Below, piece after piece: positions 41,700-50,712 of a DNA stretch of 64,000 nt. The stretch comes from Virgibacillus senegalensis (GTDB taxonomy: Bacteria > Bacillota > Bacilli > Bacillales > Amphibacillaceae): NCBI RefSeq assembly GCF_000821245.2, contig NZ_LN611424.1:940240-1004239 (forward strand), read 5' to 3'. The notes under the pieces are model-generated. The model was not told the origin of the DNA and ran no database searches. It was given only the letters and a program-made list of their open reading frames with translations. The number at the start of each line of letters is the position of its first letter. The first letter of the stretch is position 1. The position numbers and the translations under genes were made by a program.

Positions 41700-43199
41700 A
41701 TGAAATATGTCATTGGTGTCGATTTAGGAACCAGTGCAGTAAAAATTTTGCTGGTCGACCAGCAGGGAAACGTCGCGCATGAAGTATCGAAATCTTATCC
41801 CTTGATTCAGGAAAAAACCGGATACAGTGAACAGGAGCCGGAAGTATGGGTGGATCAGACAGCCGCAGGGTTGTCTGATCTGCTGCAGGAAACGGGTATA
41901 AGTCCAGAAGAAGTGGAAGGGATCAGCTTTTCCGGACAGATGCATGGCCTGGTACTGTTGGATGAAAAGAATCGAGTGCTGCGACCTGCTATCTTATGGA
42001 ACGATACGCGGACGACGGAGCAATGCAAAAGCATTTATCGGCAGGTGGGTGAAGAGAAGCTGCTGAGTTTAACGAAAAACCCGGCATTAGAGGGGTTCAC
42101 GCTGCCGAAATTGTTATGGGTAAAACAAAACGAACCGGACATTTATCAGCGGGCTCATAAATTCGTGCTTCCGAAAGATTATTTACGTTACAAAATGACT
42201 GGTGAGTTGCATATGGAATATTCCGACGCAGCCGGAACCCTCCTATTAAATATTAGCGAGAAGCAGTGGAGTCCGGAAATTTGTGAAGCGGTAGGGATTG
42301 ACGTGGATTTATGTCCTCCGCTAGTCGAATCCCACGCGGAGATTGGTACGATTACGGAAGACTTTGCCGAAAGGACCGGAATGCATGCTGCCACGAGAGT
42401 TTTTGCGGGTGGAGCGGACAATGCATGCGGGGCGATAGGTTCCGGCATATTGGAGGACGGAAAAACACTTTGCAGTATCGGAACTTCCGGTGTCGTCCTG
42501 TCTTATGAACAAGGACCGGAAAAGGACTTTAAGGGAAAAGTCCACTATTTCAATCATGGAGCAGAAAATGCTTACTATACCATGGGAGTCACTTTGTCTG
42601 CCGGTTACAGTTTAAGCTGGTTCAAAGAAGTCTTTGCCAGTGACGAAGACTTTGACGATTTACTTGCAGATGTGGGGTCAGTCCCCGTTGGAGCCAATGG
42701 TTTGCTGTTCACTCCTTATTTGACAGGAGAACGGACACCACATGCGGATGCGGCTATTCGAGGGAGTTTTATCGGAATGGGCAGCTCACATCAGCGCTCA
42801 GATTTTGTGCGGGCCGTTATGGAGGGAATCACGTTTTCTTTGAATGAATCGATCGATATTTTCCGGCAGAGCGGCAAGCAAATCGATACAATCGTTTCCA
42901 TCGGCGGTGGAGCAAAGAATGAAGTGTGGCTGCAAATGCAGGCCGACATATTCGATGCGAAGATCGTTAAGCTTTCCAGTGAACAAGGTCCCGGGATGGG
43001 GGCCGCCATGCTCGCAGCTTACGGATGTGGTTGGTTTGACTCCCTTGCAGACTGTGCCGATCACTTTTTAAAAGAGGCAGCATCCTATGAGCCGAATCAG
43101 GAAAATGTGCAACAATATCGTGAGCTGTTCCTGCTATACAAATCAATATATAAGCACACTGCGGACATAAACCATGAATTAATGCGCTATCGTAAATAA
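41700..43199 (+). CDS. xylB: Xylulokinase
   Basis: About 499 residues of the FGGY family: KYVIGVDLGTSAVKILLVDQ, GISFSGQMHGLVLLDE, ILWNDTRTTEQC, CSIGTSGVVLSYE, and FTPYLTGERTPHADAAIRGS. The SGQMHGLV and NDTRT blocks are typical of XylB. GAGGTGG lies 6 bases before the ATG at 41700. It makes xylulose-5-phosphate for the pentose phosphate pathway. It is cotranscribed with xylA and closes the xyl cluster. Confidence 0.96.
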   Translation: MKYVIGVDLGTSAVKILLVDQQGNVAHEVSKSYPLIQEKTGYSEQEPEVWVDQTAAGLSDLLQETGISPEEVEGISFSGQMHGLVLLDEKNRVLRPAILWNDTRTTEQCKSIYRQVGEEKLLSLTKNPALEGFTLPKLLWVKQNEPDIYQRAHKFVLPKDYLRYKMTGELHMEYSDAAGTLLLNISEKQWSPEICEAVGIDVDLCPPLVESHAEIGTITEDFAERTGMHAATRVFAGGADNACGAIGSGILEDGKTLCSIGTSGVVLSYEQGPEKDFKGKVHYFNHGAENAYYTMGVTLSAGYSLSWFKEVFASDEDFDDLLADVGSVPVGANGLLFTPYLTGERTPHADAAIRGSFIGMGSSHQRSDFVRAVMEGITFSLNESIDIFRQSGKQIDTIVSIGGGAKNEVWLQMQADIFDAKIVKLSSEQGPGMGAAMLAAYGCGWFDSLADCADHFLKEAASYEPNQENVQQYRELFLLYKSIYKHTADINHELMRYRK

Positions 43200-43229
43200 A
43201 ATGGTTCAAAGCCGGCTTGTTTAGCTGGG

Positions 43230-43260
43230 GGCTGTCTGGAGTTATCCCGGCAGCCTTTTT
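43230..43260 (+). terminator. Terminator after xylB
   Basis: GGCTGTCTGG (43230-43239) pairs imperfectly with CCCGGCAGCC (43246-43255), followed by T5. The rest of the gap to 43479 holds a TATAAT at 43445 as part of a likely promoter for the next gene. Confidence 0.7.
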
Positions 43261-43479
43261 ATATACAAAACTTCATCCATTGTTAAATGTGTGGATAAAA
43301 GCTAACCATTGCTTGTCGTGGTCAAACAGGAGAAGTTTTCGTTTCTTGTTGGTTTGTATCCCTTTCTTCATTGGAACTTTGTAGCAAATATAGAAACTTA
43401 CATGCTGGAACCTCTGTCCTATATTAATTTTCCATTAAATAGGGTATAATAGAAACAGAATCAGAAAGGGGATTAGATT

Positions 43480-43662
43480 ATGGCTTATTATAACAACAAG
43501 AAAGAACCAGCCCCGGAAGTAGAAACAAATATTTGGTCTTGCACAAGCGAGGACTGTGCAGGTTGGATGAGAGAAGACTTTACGTTTGAAGAAACCCCGA
43601 CTTGTCCGCTATGCCAGTCAACGATGGAAAAAGGAACAAAAACATTACCACAAATTAAGTAA
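43480..43662 (+). CDS. Cold-inducible YdjO-like zinc-ribbon protein
   Basis: A 60-residue protein starting MAYYNNKKEPAPEVETNIWS with two Cys pairs, CTSEDC and CPLC, that would bind one zinc. It matches the small YdjO family of Bacillaceae, reported as cold-responsive; the role is unknown. AGAAAGGGG precedes the ATG and TATAAT lies 35 bases upstream. Confidence 0.82.
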   Translation: MAYYNNKKEPAPEVETNIWSCTSEDCAGWMREDFTFEETPTCPLCQSTMEKGTKTLPQIK

Positions 43663-43730
43663 TACCGGGCTGACTAATCATTGGAAAGCCGGGTTTATTT
43701 AATTCGCGGGAAGCTCAAGTTGTAAGGAAT

Positions 43731-43770
43731 AAGACTGCCTAAGAACCCCAGGCAGTCTTATTTCTTTTTT
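43731..43770 (+). terminator. Terminator downstream of the YdjO-like gene
   Basis: AAGACTGCCT (43731-43740) pairs with AGGCAGTCTT (43750-43759), followed by ATTTCTTTTTT. Confidence 0.9.
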
Positions 43771-43862
43771 TACGAAGACAATAGTTAGAATATTTGTAAT
43801 AAATAGTTATCGTTTGATATACTCTATATAGAGAAATTGCCCCAAGAGATAGACCTCAAAAT

Positions 43863-43876
43863 TGAAAGCGATTACA
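43863..43876 (+). promoter_or_regulatory. Perfect cre site before the aldehyde dehydrogenase gene
   Basis: TGAAAGCGATTACA meets every fixed position of TGWNANCGNTNWCA. It lies about 5 bases upstream of the GAGGAGG ribosome site, so CcpA would act as a roadblock in the leader. Confidence 0.85.
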
Positions 43877-43894
43877 ATTCGAGGAGGTTGTGCC

Positions 43895-45415
43895 ATGAAG
43901 TATGAAGCACCGAATACCAAGGGAGCAGTCGTGAATTTTAAAGAGCGGTATGGCAATTTCATCGGCGGAGAATGGAGAGAGCCGGTCAGTGGAGAGTATT
44001 TCGATAATGTTAGCCCGGTAACGGGAGAAGTTTTTTGCCAGGTGGCCCGTTCGTCAAAAGATGACGTTGAGCTGGCATTGGATGCCGCTCATGCCGCCAA
44101 GGACAGCTGGGGGAAAACATCACCTGCGGAACGGGCTGTGATACTTAACAAAATCGCAGATCGTATGGAAGAGAATTTAGAAAAACTAGCGGTCGCCGAA
44201 ACATGGGATAACGGAAAAGCGGTAAGGGAAACACTTGCTGCAGATATTCCCCTAGCCATAGACCATTTCCGCTATTTTGCCGGTGTCATCCGTGCCCAGG
44301 AAGGCAGTCTGAGCCAATTGGATAATGACACGGTCGCTTATCATTTCCACGAGCCGCTTGGAGTGGTCGGCCAGATTATCCCATGGAACTTTCCGATATT
44401 GATGGCAACCTGGAAGCTTGCACCTGCATTAGCGGCAGGAAATGCTGTCGTTTTAAAACCAGCGGAACAGACACCAGCGTCCATTCATGTTCTGATGGAA
44501 CTTATTCAAGACCTGCTGCCGCCCGGGGTAGTTAACATTGTCAATGGTTTTGGCGTGGAAACCGGAAAACCACTGGCGTCGAGCAGCAGAATAGCCAAAA
44601 TTGCTTTTACTGGAGAAACGACAACGGGGCGCCTGATTATGCAATATGCCTCGGAAAATATTATTCCGGTTACATTGGAGTTAGGCGGAAAGTCTCCTAA
44701 TATCTTTTTTAAAGATGTAATGGATGCTGAAGACTCCTTCCTTGATAAATCGATTGAAGGATTTACCATGTTCGCACTCAATCAGGGCGAGGTTTGCACC
44801 TGTCCTTCGCGCGCGCTGGTTCACGAATCAATCTATGAGCCGTTTATCGAACGGGCTATCAAGCGGGTAAAAGAGATTAAGATCGGTCATCCGCTGGATA
44901 CGGATACGATGATGGGGGCGCAAGCTTCCATGGAACAAATGGAAAAAATCACTTCTTACCTGGATATCGGTAAGCAGGAGGGAGCGGAAGTTCTTGTCGG
45001 GGGTAATAAAAACAGTCTGCCCGGCGAGCTCGCAAACGGATACTATGTCGAGCCAACCATCTTTAAAGGCAATAATAATATGAGGATTTTCCAAGAAGAG
45101 ATTTTTGGACCGGTTCTGTCTGTCACTACTTTTAAGGATGAGGAAGAAGCCCTTCGGATTGCCAATGACACACTTTATGGACTTGGTGCCGGCGTCTGGT
45201 CCCGGAACATCAACACGGCTTACAGGTTTGGCCGTGAAATTGAAGCAGGACGGGTGTGGACGAATTGTTATCATCAATATCCAGCCCATGCAGCCTTCGG
45301 CGGCTATAAAAAATCGGGTATTGGCCGAGAAAATCACCGGATGATGCTAGATCATTACCAACAGACGAAAAATTTGCTGGTTAGCTATAGTACGGATCCA
45401 GCAGGCTTGTTCTAA
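43895..45415 (+). CDS. NAD-dependent aldehyde dehydrogenase (acetaldehyde type)
   Basis: About 506 residues. Catalytic Cys in [14 protein letters not shown], Glu in [11 protein letters not shown]-type motif (observed [15 protein letters not shown]), NAD-binding [15 protein letters not shown] and [13 protein letters not shown]. The CTCPSR form is typical of the AcoD/ExaC acetaldehyde dehydrogenase branch. GAGGAGGTTGTGCC fixes the ATG at 43895. A perfect cre precedes it and a DUF779 gene follows 30 bases later, a pairing common in this branch. Confidence 0.92.
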   Translation: MKYEAPNTKGAVVNFKERYGNFIGGEWREPVSGEYFDNVSPVTGEVFCQVARSSKDDVELALDAAHAAKDSWGKTSPAERAVILNKIADRMEENLEKLAVAETWDNGKAVRETLAADIPLAIDHFRYFAGVIRAQEGSLSQLDNDTVAYHFHEPLGVVGQIIPWNFPILMATWKLAPALAAGNAVVLKPAEQTPASIHVLMELIQDLLPPGVVNIVNGFGVETGKPLASSSRIAKIAFTGETTTGRLIMQYASENIIPVTLELGGKSPNIFFKDVMDAEDSFLDKSIEGFTMFALNQGEVCTCPSRALVHESIYEPFIERAIKRVKEIKIGHPLDTDTMMGAQASMEQMEKITSYLDIGKQEGAEVLVGGNKNSLPGELANGYYVEPTIFKGNNNMRIFQEEIFGPVLSVTTFKDEEEALRIANDTLYGLGAGVWSRNINTAYRFGREIEAGRVWTNCYHQYPAHAAFGGYKKSGIGRENHRMMLDHYQQTKNLLVSYSTDPAGLF

Positions 45416-45445
45416 ACGTATCTGCCAAGGAAAGGAGCGGGAGCC

Positions 45446-45802
45446 ATGGTCGAGAAGGTTACGGCTACCGAGGAAGCGATACAGCTGATCGAGCGCTTAA
45501 AGAAACGTCATGGTCCATTAATGTTCCATCAATCAGGGGGCTGTTGTGATGGAAGTTCTCCCATGTGTTTTCCACGGGAAGAGTTTCGTGTCGGGAGCTC
45601 GGATGTAAAGCTGGGAATGATCCAGGATACGCCATTCTATATGTCCAGGGACCAATACGAGTATTGGAAGCATACGCAGCTGATCATTGACGTGGTCAAT
45701 GGGAGAGGAGGGATGTTTTCTCTGGAAGGACCGGAAGGAAAACGCTTTTTGACAAGATCACGCGTTTTTACGGAAGAAGAACGGAAGCAACTGGCCGAGT
45801 AA
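45446..45802 (+). CDS. DUF779 protein associated with aldehyde dehydrogenase
   Basis: A 118-residue protein whose conserved core, MFHQSGGCCDGSSPMCFPRE, has three Cys residues and suggests metal binding. DUF779 genes commonly follow acetaldehyde dehydrogenase genes, as here; the reaction is not known to me. AAAGGAGCGGGAGCC precedes the ATG. It shares a terminator at 45807 with the dehydrogenase gene. Confidence 0.9.
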   Translation: MVEKVTATEEAIQLIERLKKRHGPLMFHQSGGCCDGSSPMCFPREEFRVGSSDVKLGMIQDTPFYMSRDQYEYWKHTQLIIDVVNGRGGMFSLEGPEGKRFLTRSRVFTEEERKQLAE

Positions 45803-45806
45803 AAAA

Positions 45807-45838
45807 GAAGCAGCCTAAGCAGGCTGCTTCTTCTGTTT
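45807..45838 (+). terminator. Terminator of the aldehyde dehydrogenase operon
   Basis: GAAGCAGCCT (45807-45816) pairs with AGGCTGCTTC (45821-45830), followed by TTCTGTTT. Confidence 0.88.
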
Positions 45839-45979
45839 ACCTGTAAACAAACTGTAATAAATTGGTTGAATGCCTTCATGGAGAAGGTTTGAGGAGGTCG
45901 GCTTCTCTTGATCACTTGCAAAGGGATAAAAAACCATGTATAAAGGGGGAAGAATATTTAAGAAATGAGGCATGAGCGA

Positions 45980-46714
45980 ATGAAGAAACTCACACTTTTA
46001 CTGATGGCGCTAGTCATAAGTTTGTTAGCTGCGTGTAGTAATGATGAAGAAAATGCTCAAGAAAATGATCAGAATAGCGAACAGCAGCAAGCTCAGGAGG
46101 AACTGGCTAAACAACAGCAGGAACAACAGGAGCAAATGGAAGCACAAAAAGTGGACGAGGCTGAACCTGTCGTCGTAGTAAATGGTGAAGAAATCAAGGG
46201 TGATGCCTTTAACGAAGCACTGCCACAGGCATTTTCCTCTTTAATGTCTAGCGGCCAGGATACAAGCGATGAGGAACTGGTAAAACAGCAAACGATAGAT
46301 ATGCTGGTCAATCAGGAATTGGTCATGCAAGAAATTGAAAAGCAGGAAATAGAAGCACCAGATGAGCAAGTGGATCAGTCACTTGAAGAATATAAATCTC
46401 AATTCGAAGATGAAGAACAATATAAAGCTTCCCTTGAAGAAAATGGTGACACGGAAGAGGATTTGCGTGAATCGTTAGCACAGCAAGTTAAAATGCAAGT
46501 TTATTTACAAAACGAAGTTACCGAACCGGAAGTAACCGATGAAGAAGCTAAGGAATATTATGAACAACTTGCTAGCCAGCAGGAAGATATCCAGAATTAC
46601 GAAGAAGTAAAAGACCAAATTAAAGAGCTGCTCGTACAGCAAAAACAGAACGAGGAAATCAGTGAACTGCTAGCACAATTGAAAGAAAATAGTGAAGTAG
46701 AAACAAAAATATAA
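45980..46714 (+). CDS. SurA-N-domain lipoprotein without a visible PPIase domain
   Basis: About 244 residues. The signal peptide ends in a lipobox (LLAACSND), then a Gln/Glu-rich linker, then a SurA_N-like helical domain: VVVVNGEEIKGDAFNEALPQ, QQTIDMLVNQELVMQEI and DEQVDQSLEEYKSQFEDEEQ. PrsA-type foldases carry a parvulin domain after this part; here only a helical C-terminus follows. It could be a membrane-bound chaperone for secreted proteins. GAGG spaced 8 bases supports the ATG at 45980 rather than 45965. Confidence 0.85.
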   Translation: MKKLTLLLMALVISLLAACSNDEENAQENDQNSEQQQAQEELAKQQQEQQEQMEAQKVDEAEPVVVVNGEEIKGDAFNEALPQAFSSLMSSGQDTSDEELVKQQTIDMLVNQELVMQEIEKQEIEAPDEQVDQSLEEYKSQFEDEEQYKASLEENGDTEEDLRESLAQQVKMQVYLQNEVTEPEVTDEEAKEYYEQLASQQEDIQNYEEVKDQIKELLVQQKQNEEISELLAQLKENSEVETKI

Positions 46715-46721
46715 ATGAAGC

Positions 46722-46753
46722 AAAGCCCCCTTCGAATTCGACGGGGGCTTTTG
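46722..46753. terminator. Bidirectional terminator
   Basis: AAAGCCCCC (46722-46730) pairs with GGGGGCTTT (46743-46751), with TTCGAATTCGA in the loop. It serves the lipoprotein gene and the convergent pxp operon. Confidence 0.9.
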
Positions 46754-46772
46754 TTATGGTTGAGTTTGGCTT

Positions 46773-47525
46773 TTACCGAATTAAAGGGATTCCCTCTTTT
46801 TGAAACCGCTCGTTAAGACGATGGGCGAAATCAGGAGCTTGAACATTGTCGCCATGGATACAAACGGTATCCGCATGAATCGGAATGGTTTTGCCGGTAT
46901 TCGAGGTGACCGACTGAAACTTGACCATCTGGATCACTTGGTCAATGGCCTGTTTTTCCTCTGTGATCAAAGCATTTGGCTCCCGTCTTGGTGTCAACGT
47001 TCCATCATCCCGATACGTACGATCTGCAAATACTTCATGCGCCACCGTCAATCCTGCTTGTTCACCTGCTTGTGCCAATTTGCTGCCGGATAGGGCGAAA
47101 AGAGTTAAATCAGGATCAAAGTCAGCAACTGCTTTGGCTATGGCATCGGCAATCGATTGGTTTCTAGCTGCTTCGTTATATAAAGCGCCATGTGGCTTCA
47201 CGTGTGAAAGCCTGGTGCCATAAGCTTGAACAAATGCCGATAAGGCACCTGTCTGATAGAGGATCAATTGATACGCCTCATCGGGTGTCACCTGCATGTT
47301 GCGGCGACCGAAGCCGTTCAGGTCAGGAAGGCCAGGATGGGCACCGATTTTCACATGGTGATCGATACAAAGCCGGACCGTTTCGGCCATCGTTGCGGGA
47401 TCACCAGCGTGGAAACCGCACGCAATATTGGCAGATGTGATCGAGTGAATAACCTTCTGATCATTTCCGATAGTATATATTCCAAAACTTTCTCCCATAT
47501 CACAATTAATATCGACTGCCTTCAT
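46773..47525 (-). CDS. pxpA: 5-oxoprolinase subunit A (LamB/YcsF family)
   Basis: About 250 residues: AVDINCDMGESFGIYTIGND, ANIACGFHAGDPATMAETV, KIGAHPGLPDLNGFGRRNMQ and LSHVKPHGALYNEAARNQ, the standard YcsF/PxpA blocks. With PxpB and PxpC it hydrolyses 5-oxoproline to glutamate using ATP. The ATG at 47525 overlaps the pxpC stop codon (ATGA) and is preceded by GGAGGGAGAT, so it is translationally coupled and last in the operon. Confidence 0.94.
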   Translation of the reverse strand: MKAVDINCDMGESFGIYTIGNDQKVIHSITSANIACGFHAGDPATMAETVRLCIDHHVKIGAHPGLPDLNGFGRRNMQVTPDEAYQLILYQTGALSAFVQAYGTRLSHVKPHGALYNEAARNQSIADAIAKAVADFDPDLTLFALSGSKLAQAGEQAGLTVAHEVFADRTYRDDGTLTPRREPNALITEEKQAIDQVIQMVKFQSVTSNTGKTIPIHADTVCIHGDNVQAPDFAHRLNERFQKEGIPLIR

Positions 47526-48490
47526 GCTTCCATCTCCCTCCATTTTCTTTCAGCCATGTTTATTAGTAAAGACAATTCCCGGTTTGTATGTTCCCATTCA
47601 CGAATCGCTTCTTCCAAACTTGTTTTTTGAAAAAAGATAGGTTGTCCCGGTCTTACTTGACTTAATGCCGGCAGGTCTGTTTGGATGACTTGTCCGATTT
47701 TAGGGTATCCGCCTGTCGGTTGACTTTCAGCCATTAAGATGATCGGCTGGCCGTCCGGAGGGACTTGTATCGTACCGAATCCTGTCGCCTCTGTAATTAA
47801 ATCTCCTTCTGTTCTTCGTACAAGCGGAGTTCCTTGCAAGCGATAACCCATGCGATTGGACTGCGGGGTCGATTTATAAGCAGAAGAAGTGAAAGCTGAC
47901 AATGATTTCCCGGTAAACCACTCGTATTGTCTGCCTTCCAAAAAGCGAATGGTCGTTTGGAAACCAGTTATATAGGTGAACAACTTTGGACTTAAGCGCC
48001 AAGGAATAGACTCCATCTTTGTTGGGGTTTGAATGGGTATCGTGTCCCCGGCCTTCAGCCTGCTGTGAAAACGGCCGCCTAATTGATCCTTCAAGGAGGC
48101 ACTCTTGGAACCAAGGAAATCGGGGATATCAAAACCGCCTTTGACTGCCAAATAACAGTGAAGTCCCCTGCGGGCGGTCCGGAGTTGAAGGGTATCTCCT
48201 GATTTAACGTTAATTGGTTTGCCAAGTTGTACAGGTTTCTCATTGATTTTCGCCGCCATGTCAGCACCGGCCAAGGCAATGATCACACCGTCTTCAAACG
48301 TTATACTCGGTCCGACATAACTCATTTCCAGTACCGCTTCATCCGGATGGTTATGGACTGCGATATTCGCCAATGCAGCTGCCCTGCTATCCATCGCACC
48401 GCTTACAGAAAATCCGACTGCCCGGTAGCCGAACCGGCCGGCATCTTGAATGGATGTTTGTAATCCTTCCTCGATTATCCTTAATGCCAT
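47522..48490 (-). CDS. pxpC: 5-oxoprolinase subunit C (biotin-dependent carboxyltransferase-like)
   Basis: A 322-residue protein: RIIEEGLQTSIQDAGRFGYR, GVSVSGAMD-type block (observed VGFSVSGAMDSRAAALANIA), MSYVGPSITFEDGVIIALAG, and ILMAESQPTGGYPKIGQVIQ. It is the KipA/PxpC partner in the PxpABC complex. The start lies within the last bases of pxpB and the end overlaps pxpA, giving a tightly packed operon. GGAGGATGCATC precedes the ATG. Confidence 0.93.
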   Translation of the reverse strand: MALRIIEEGLQTSIQDAGRFGYRAVGFSVSGAMDSRAAALANIAVHNHPDEAVLEMSYVGPSITFEDGVIIALAGADMAAKINEKPVQLGKPINVKSGDTLQLRTARRGLHCYLAVKGGFDIPDFLGSKSASLKDQLGGRFHSRLKAGDTIPIQTPTKMESIPWRLSPKLFTYITGFQTTIRFLEGRQYEWFTGKSLSAFTSSAYKSTPQSNRMGYRLQGTPLVRRTEGDLITEATGFGTIQVPPDGQPIILMAESQPTGGYPKIGQVIQTDLPALSQVRPGQPIFFQKTSLEEAIREWEHTNRELSLLINMAERKWREMEA

Positions 48491-49206
48491 GATGCATCCT
48501 CCTGTCTCAGGTATTCCTCTTTGCTTATCGGATAAAATCGGATTTTATCTCCTGGCTGCAACAACGTCGGATTGCTATTGCCGAGGCGTAAAAGCGGTTG
48601 GGGGGTTCGACCGATTATTTGCCAGCCACCTGGTATGTCAATCGGATATACCCCAGTTTGTTCGCCGGCGATCCCAACAGAACCTGCCCGGATTTTTCTG
48701 CGAGGAGCCTTTTTCCTTGGAGTGGCGATAGCCGGGTCCAGTCCTCCCAAAAATGGAAAACCAGGCGCAAACCCGATGAAATAAATATGGTAATCCTTGT
48801 TCGTATGTTTTTCGATTACCTCTTCCTCGGATATGCCGTTATGTGCAGCGACATCCGTGATATCGAGGGCAAATTCCTCATCATAACAGACTGGCAGTTC
48901 CACGGTTTTGGTTTCCAGCTTGTGTGGGGAATCTGGAAAGGCGATTTCTTCGATCAAATGGCAAGTTTGTTCATAGGATTGGACGCCGCCACCAGCGGCA
49001 AGCGGATTATAATACACGGCCAATGTCGTGTACGCAGGCACCGCTTCGATAAAACCAGAAAAAGGTTTCACTGCCAACCTTGCTGCCAGCTGGTGGATAA
49101 ACATATTTTTTTCAATGGAGGCTGGTTCTCCAAAATCAAGCAAAACAGCGGATTCACTAAGTGGAAAAAAGGTCCACTTAGGTTGAAAAAAATCCAATAT
49201 CGTCAC
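48481..49206 (-). CDS. pxpB: 5-oxoprolinase subunit B (KipI family)
   Basis: A 241-residue protein with SESAVLLDFGEPASIEKNMF, VELPVCYDEEFALDITDVAA, FIGFAPGFPFLGGLDPAIAT, and GSVGIAGEQTGVYPIDIPGG, the KipI/PxpB pattern. It is first of pxpB-pxpC-pxpA. The start is either GTG at 49206 or TTG at 49197; the latter is better spaced from GAAGGTG, so the N-terminus is uncertain by three residues. Confidence 0.92.
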   Translation of the reverse strand: MTILDFFQPKWTFFPLSESAVLLDFGEPASIEKNMFIHQLAARLAVKPFSGFIEAVPAYTTLAVYYNPLAAGGGVQSYEQTCHLIEEIAFPDSPHKLETKTVELPVCYDEEFALDITDVAAHNGISEEEVIEKHTNKDYHIYFIGFAPGFPFLGGLDPAIATPRKKAPRRKIRAGSVGIAGEQTGVYPIDIPGGWQIIGRTPQPLLRLGNSNPTLLQPGDKIRFYPISKEEYLRQEDASWH

Positions 49207-49285
49207 CTTCTTAGTTTACATGTCTTTTAACTAGTTTAACGCAAGCGGGTAGGGAGGTTAAGGGAGAAGCCTTTTCAAGAATGGT

Positions 49286-49312
49286 AAAAAGCAGGCTTTT
49301 CATAAGCCTGCT
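49286..49312. terminator. Terminator of the FUSC-family gene
   Basis: AGCAGGCTT (49290-49298) pairs with AAGCCTGCT (49304-49312). On the minus strand it continues in T5 and overlaps the stop codon of the gene at 49311. Confidence 0.85.
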
Positions 49313-50348
49313 ATTCTGGAGTCGAACTGTCGTCCTCATCAAGGAGGTCTTCAACTAAATTATAAATCGATAATATTTCATATAAAATGATGATTTCCGC
49401 AGTGAAAAACGTTGGACTATCCTTTTCTTGAGGGTCTGCTGCATCCTTTTTGCTTTTCCAAAACTGGGTCATTAAGGATTGGATTTGTTTACGGTGCGTA
49501 TCCCGGCTGAATTTGTCGGGGTTTTTCAAGGCTGCCACCAGGCTTTCCACAGTCTGCATTACTTTTTCCTTCTCCTGATCTGTCCATAACAAGGTATGGA
49601 GGGGAGTATTGATCAAATTTCCGATATGGTAATGGATCAGTCGTAAGGCAGAAAGCTTTTCTTGCTCGCTATAGAAAACTTTTTTTGATTGTTCATCGAA
49701 TCGATGGTATTTTGACTCCTCTTTTTGAAAACGTATCAACATCTCGGTTTTATCTAGTTTTTTCTTTAACTGCGCAAAAGTATCACGAATCTGTTGTTGG
49801 TCTGGTTTTTGTTCCGCCAACGTAGCCTTCAGGATATTTTCCAATTCTATGCCGGTTGTCCTGGCCATGGAATGGATATTATTGAGAATCAGCTTGGAAT
49901 AATTGGGCGGAAATACAAACAAATTGACAGCCGTAGAGACCAAAAGTCCAATAGAGGTGGTTCCCAGCCGGATTATGAAGGAAATGAGAAAGTTGCTGTG
50001 AATCACTTCGATCATCGCCACTGATGTCAGGGTCGCTACTAGCAGTCCCGAATGCAGTTTTAATTTGAAACAGGTAACGATCGTACATACAGCAGCTGCT
50101 GTATACGTAATCGGGGAATTTCCGAACAGGAAAATAAACAAGACAGCATACGCTGATCCAATGGCAGAAGCAGGGAAACGGATCATTCCTTTTCTGATTG
50201 AATCGGCTGCTGTCGGCTCAATGGTGACAATGGCTGTTATGACAGCAAAAACAGCTGGCCAGTTCAACCACTGGCAGATTAATGAGGTCAAAAATACAGC
50301 GATCCCTGTTTTGATAATACGTCCGCCGAAAAACCTGAATCTTTTCAT
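49311..50348 (-). CDS. Aromatic acid exporter / FUSC-like membrane protein
   Basis: About 345 residues. Four or five N-terminal membrane segments contain the family pattern GIAVFLTSLICQWLNWPAVF, AVITAIVTIEPTAADSIRKG and AVLFIFLFGNSPITYTAAA; a soluble helical C-terminal half follows from about residue 155. Relatives (YgaE/YqjA, DUF939, and FUSC) are proposed aromatic-acid or small-molecule exporters. The ATG at 50348 (MKRFRFFGG) aligns with family starts; the longer frame to 50450 runs through a palindromic repeat and is unlikely. Confidence 0.82.
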   Translation of the reverse strand: MKRFRFFGGRIIKTGIAVFLTSLICQWLNWPAVFAVITAIVTIEPTAADSIRKGMIRFPASAIGSAYAVLFIFLFGNSPITYTAAAVCTIVTCFKLKLHSGLLVATLTSVAMIEVIHSNFLISFIIRLGTTSIGLLVSTAVNLFVFPPNYSKLILNNIHSMARTTGIELENILKATLAEQKPDQQQIRDTFAQLKKKLDKTEMLIRFQKEESKYHRFDEQSKKVFYSEQEKLSALRLIHYHIGNLINTPLHTLLWTDQEKEKVMQTVESLVAALKNPDKFSRDTHRKQIQSLMTQFWKSKKDAADPQEKDSPTFFTAEIIILYEILSIYNLVEDLLDEDDSSTPE

Positions 50349-50429
50349 CAACAATGCACCCTTAATTCCTATAATAAGTAAATTATAGCACACCAACAAA
50401 AAATCATTCATGAGCCATAATGGAAAAGC

Positions 50430-50498
50430 GGGGGTCAGTCCCCCAACCAATTAGAGCGATAAAGCGATTGTGTGGTAATGTGGTGGGGGACTGACCCC
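50430..50498. repeat. GGGGTCAGTCCCC palindromic repeat pair
   Basis: GGGGGTCAGTCCCCC (50430-50444) and its inverted partner GGGGGACTGACCCC (50485-50498) are each self-palindromic around TCAGT/ACTGA, and together form an inverted repeat separated by 40 bases. This is the form of a REP-like element. Confidence 0.75.
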
Positions 50499-50712
50499 AG
50501 TACGATGCCCTACGTATGTGCCCATTCTTCCCGTACAAGCTTGGTAAAAAACTGATGAAAGCGTTATCATAATGTGTTATGATGAATAATAATCATTAAA
50601 TATATTAGTGATTCAAAGCTTTCGGCTTCACTTTTTGATTGCTGCTGACATACAATATGTTAAATACATCAGGATGCAGCTACAGGGTCCATCAAATCAA
50701 GGGGGTGTAGGT

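Noticed and set aside
50349-50450. Longer N-terminus for the FUSC-like protein
   Set aside because: The extra 34 codons run through the start of a palindromic repeat and precede the normal family start; a start at 50348 aligns better.
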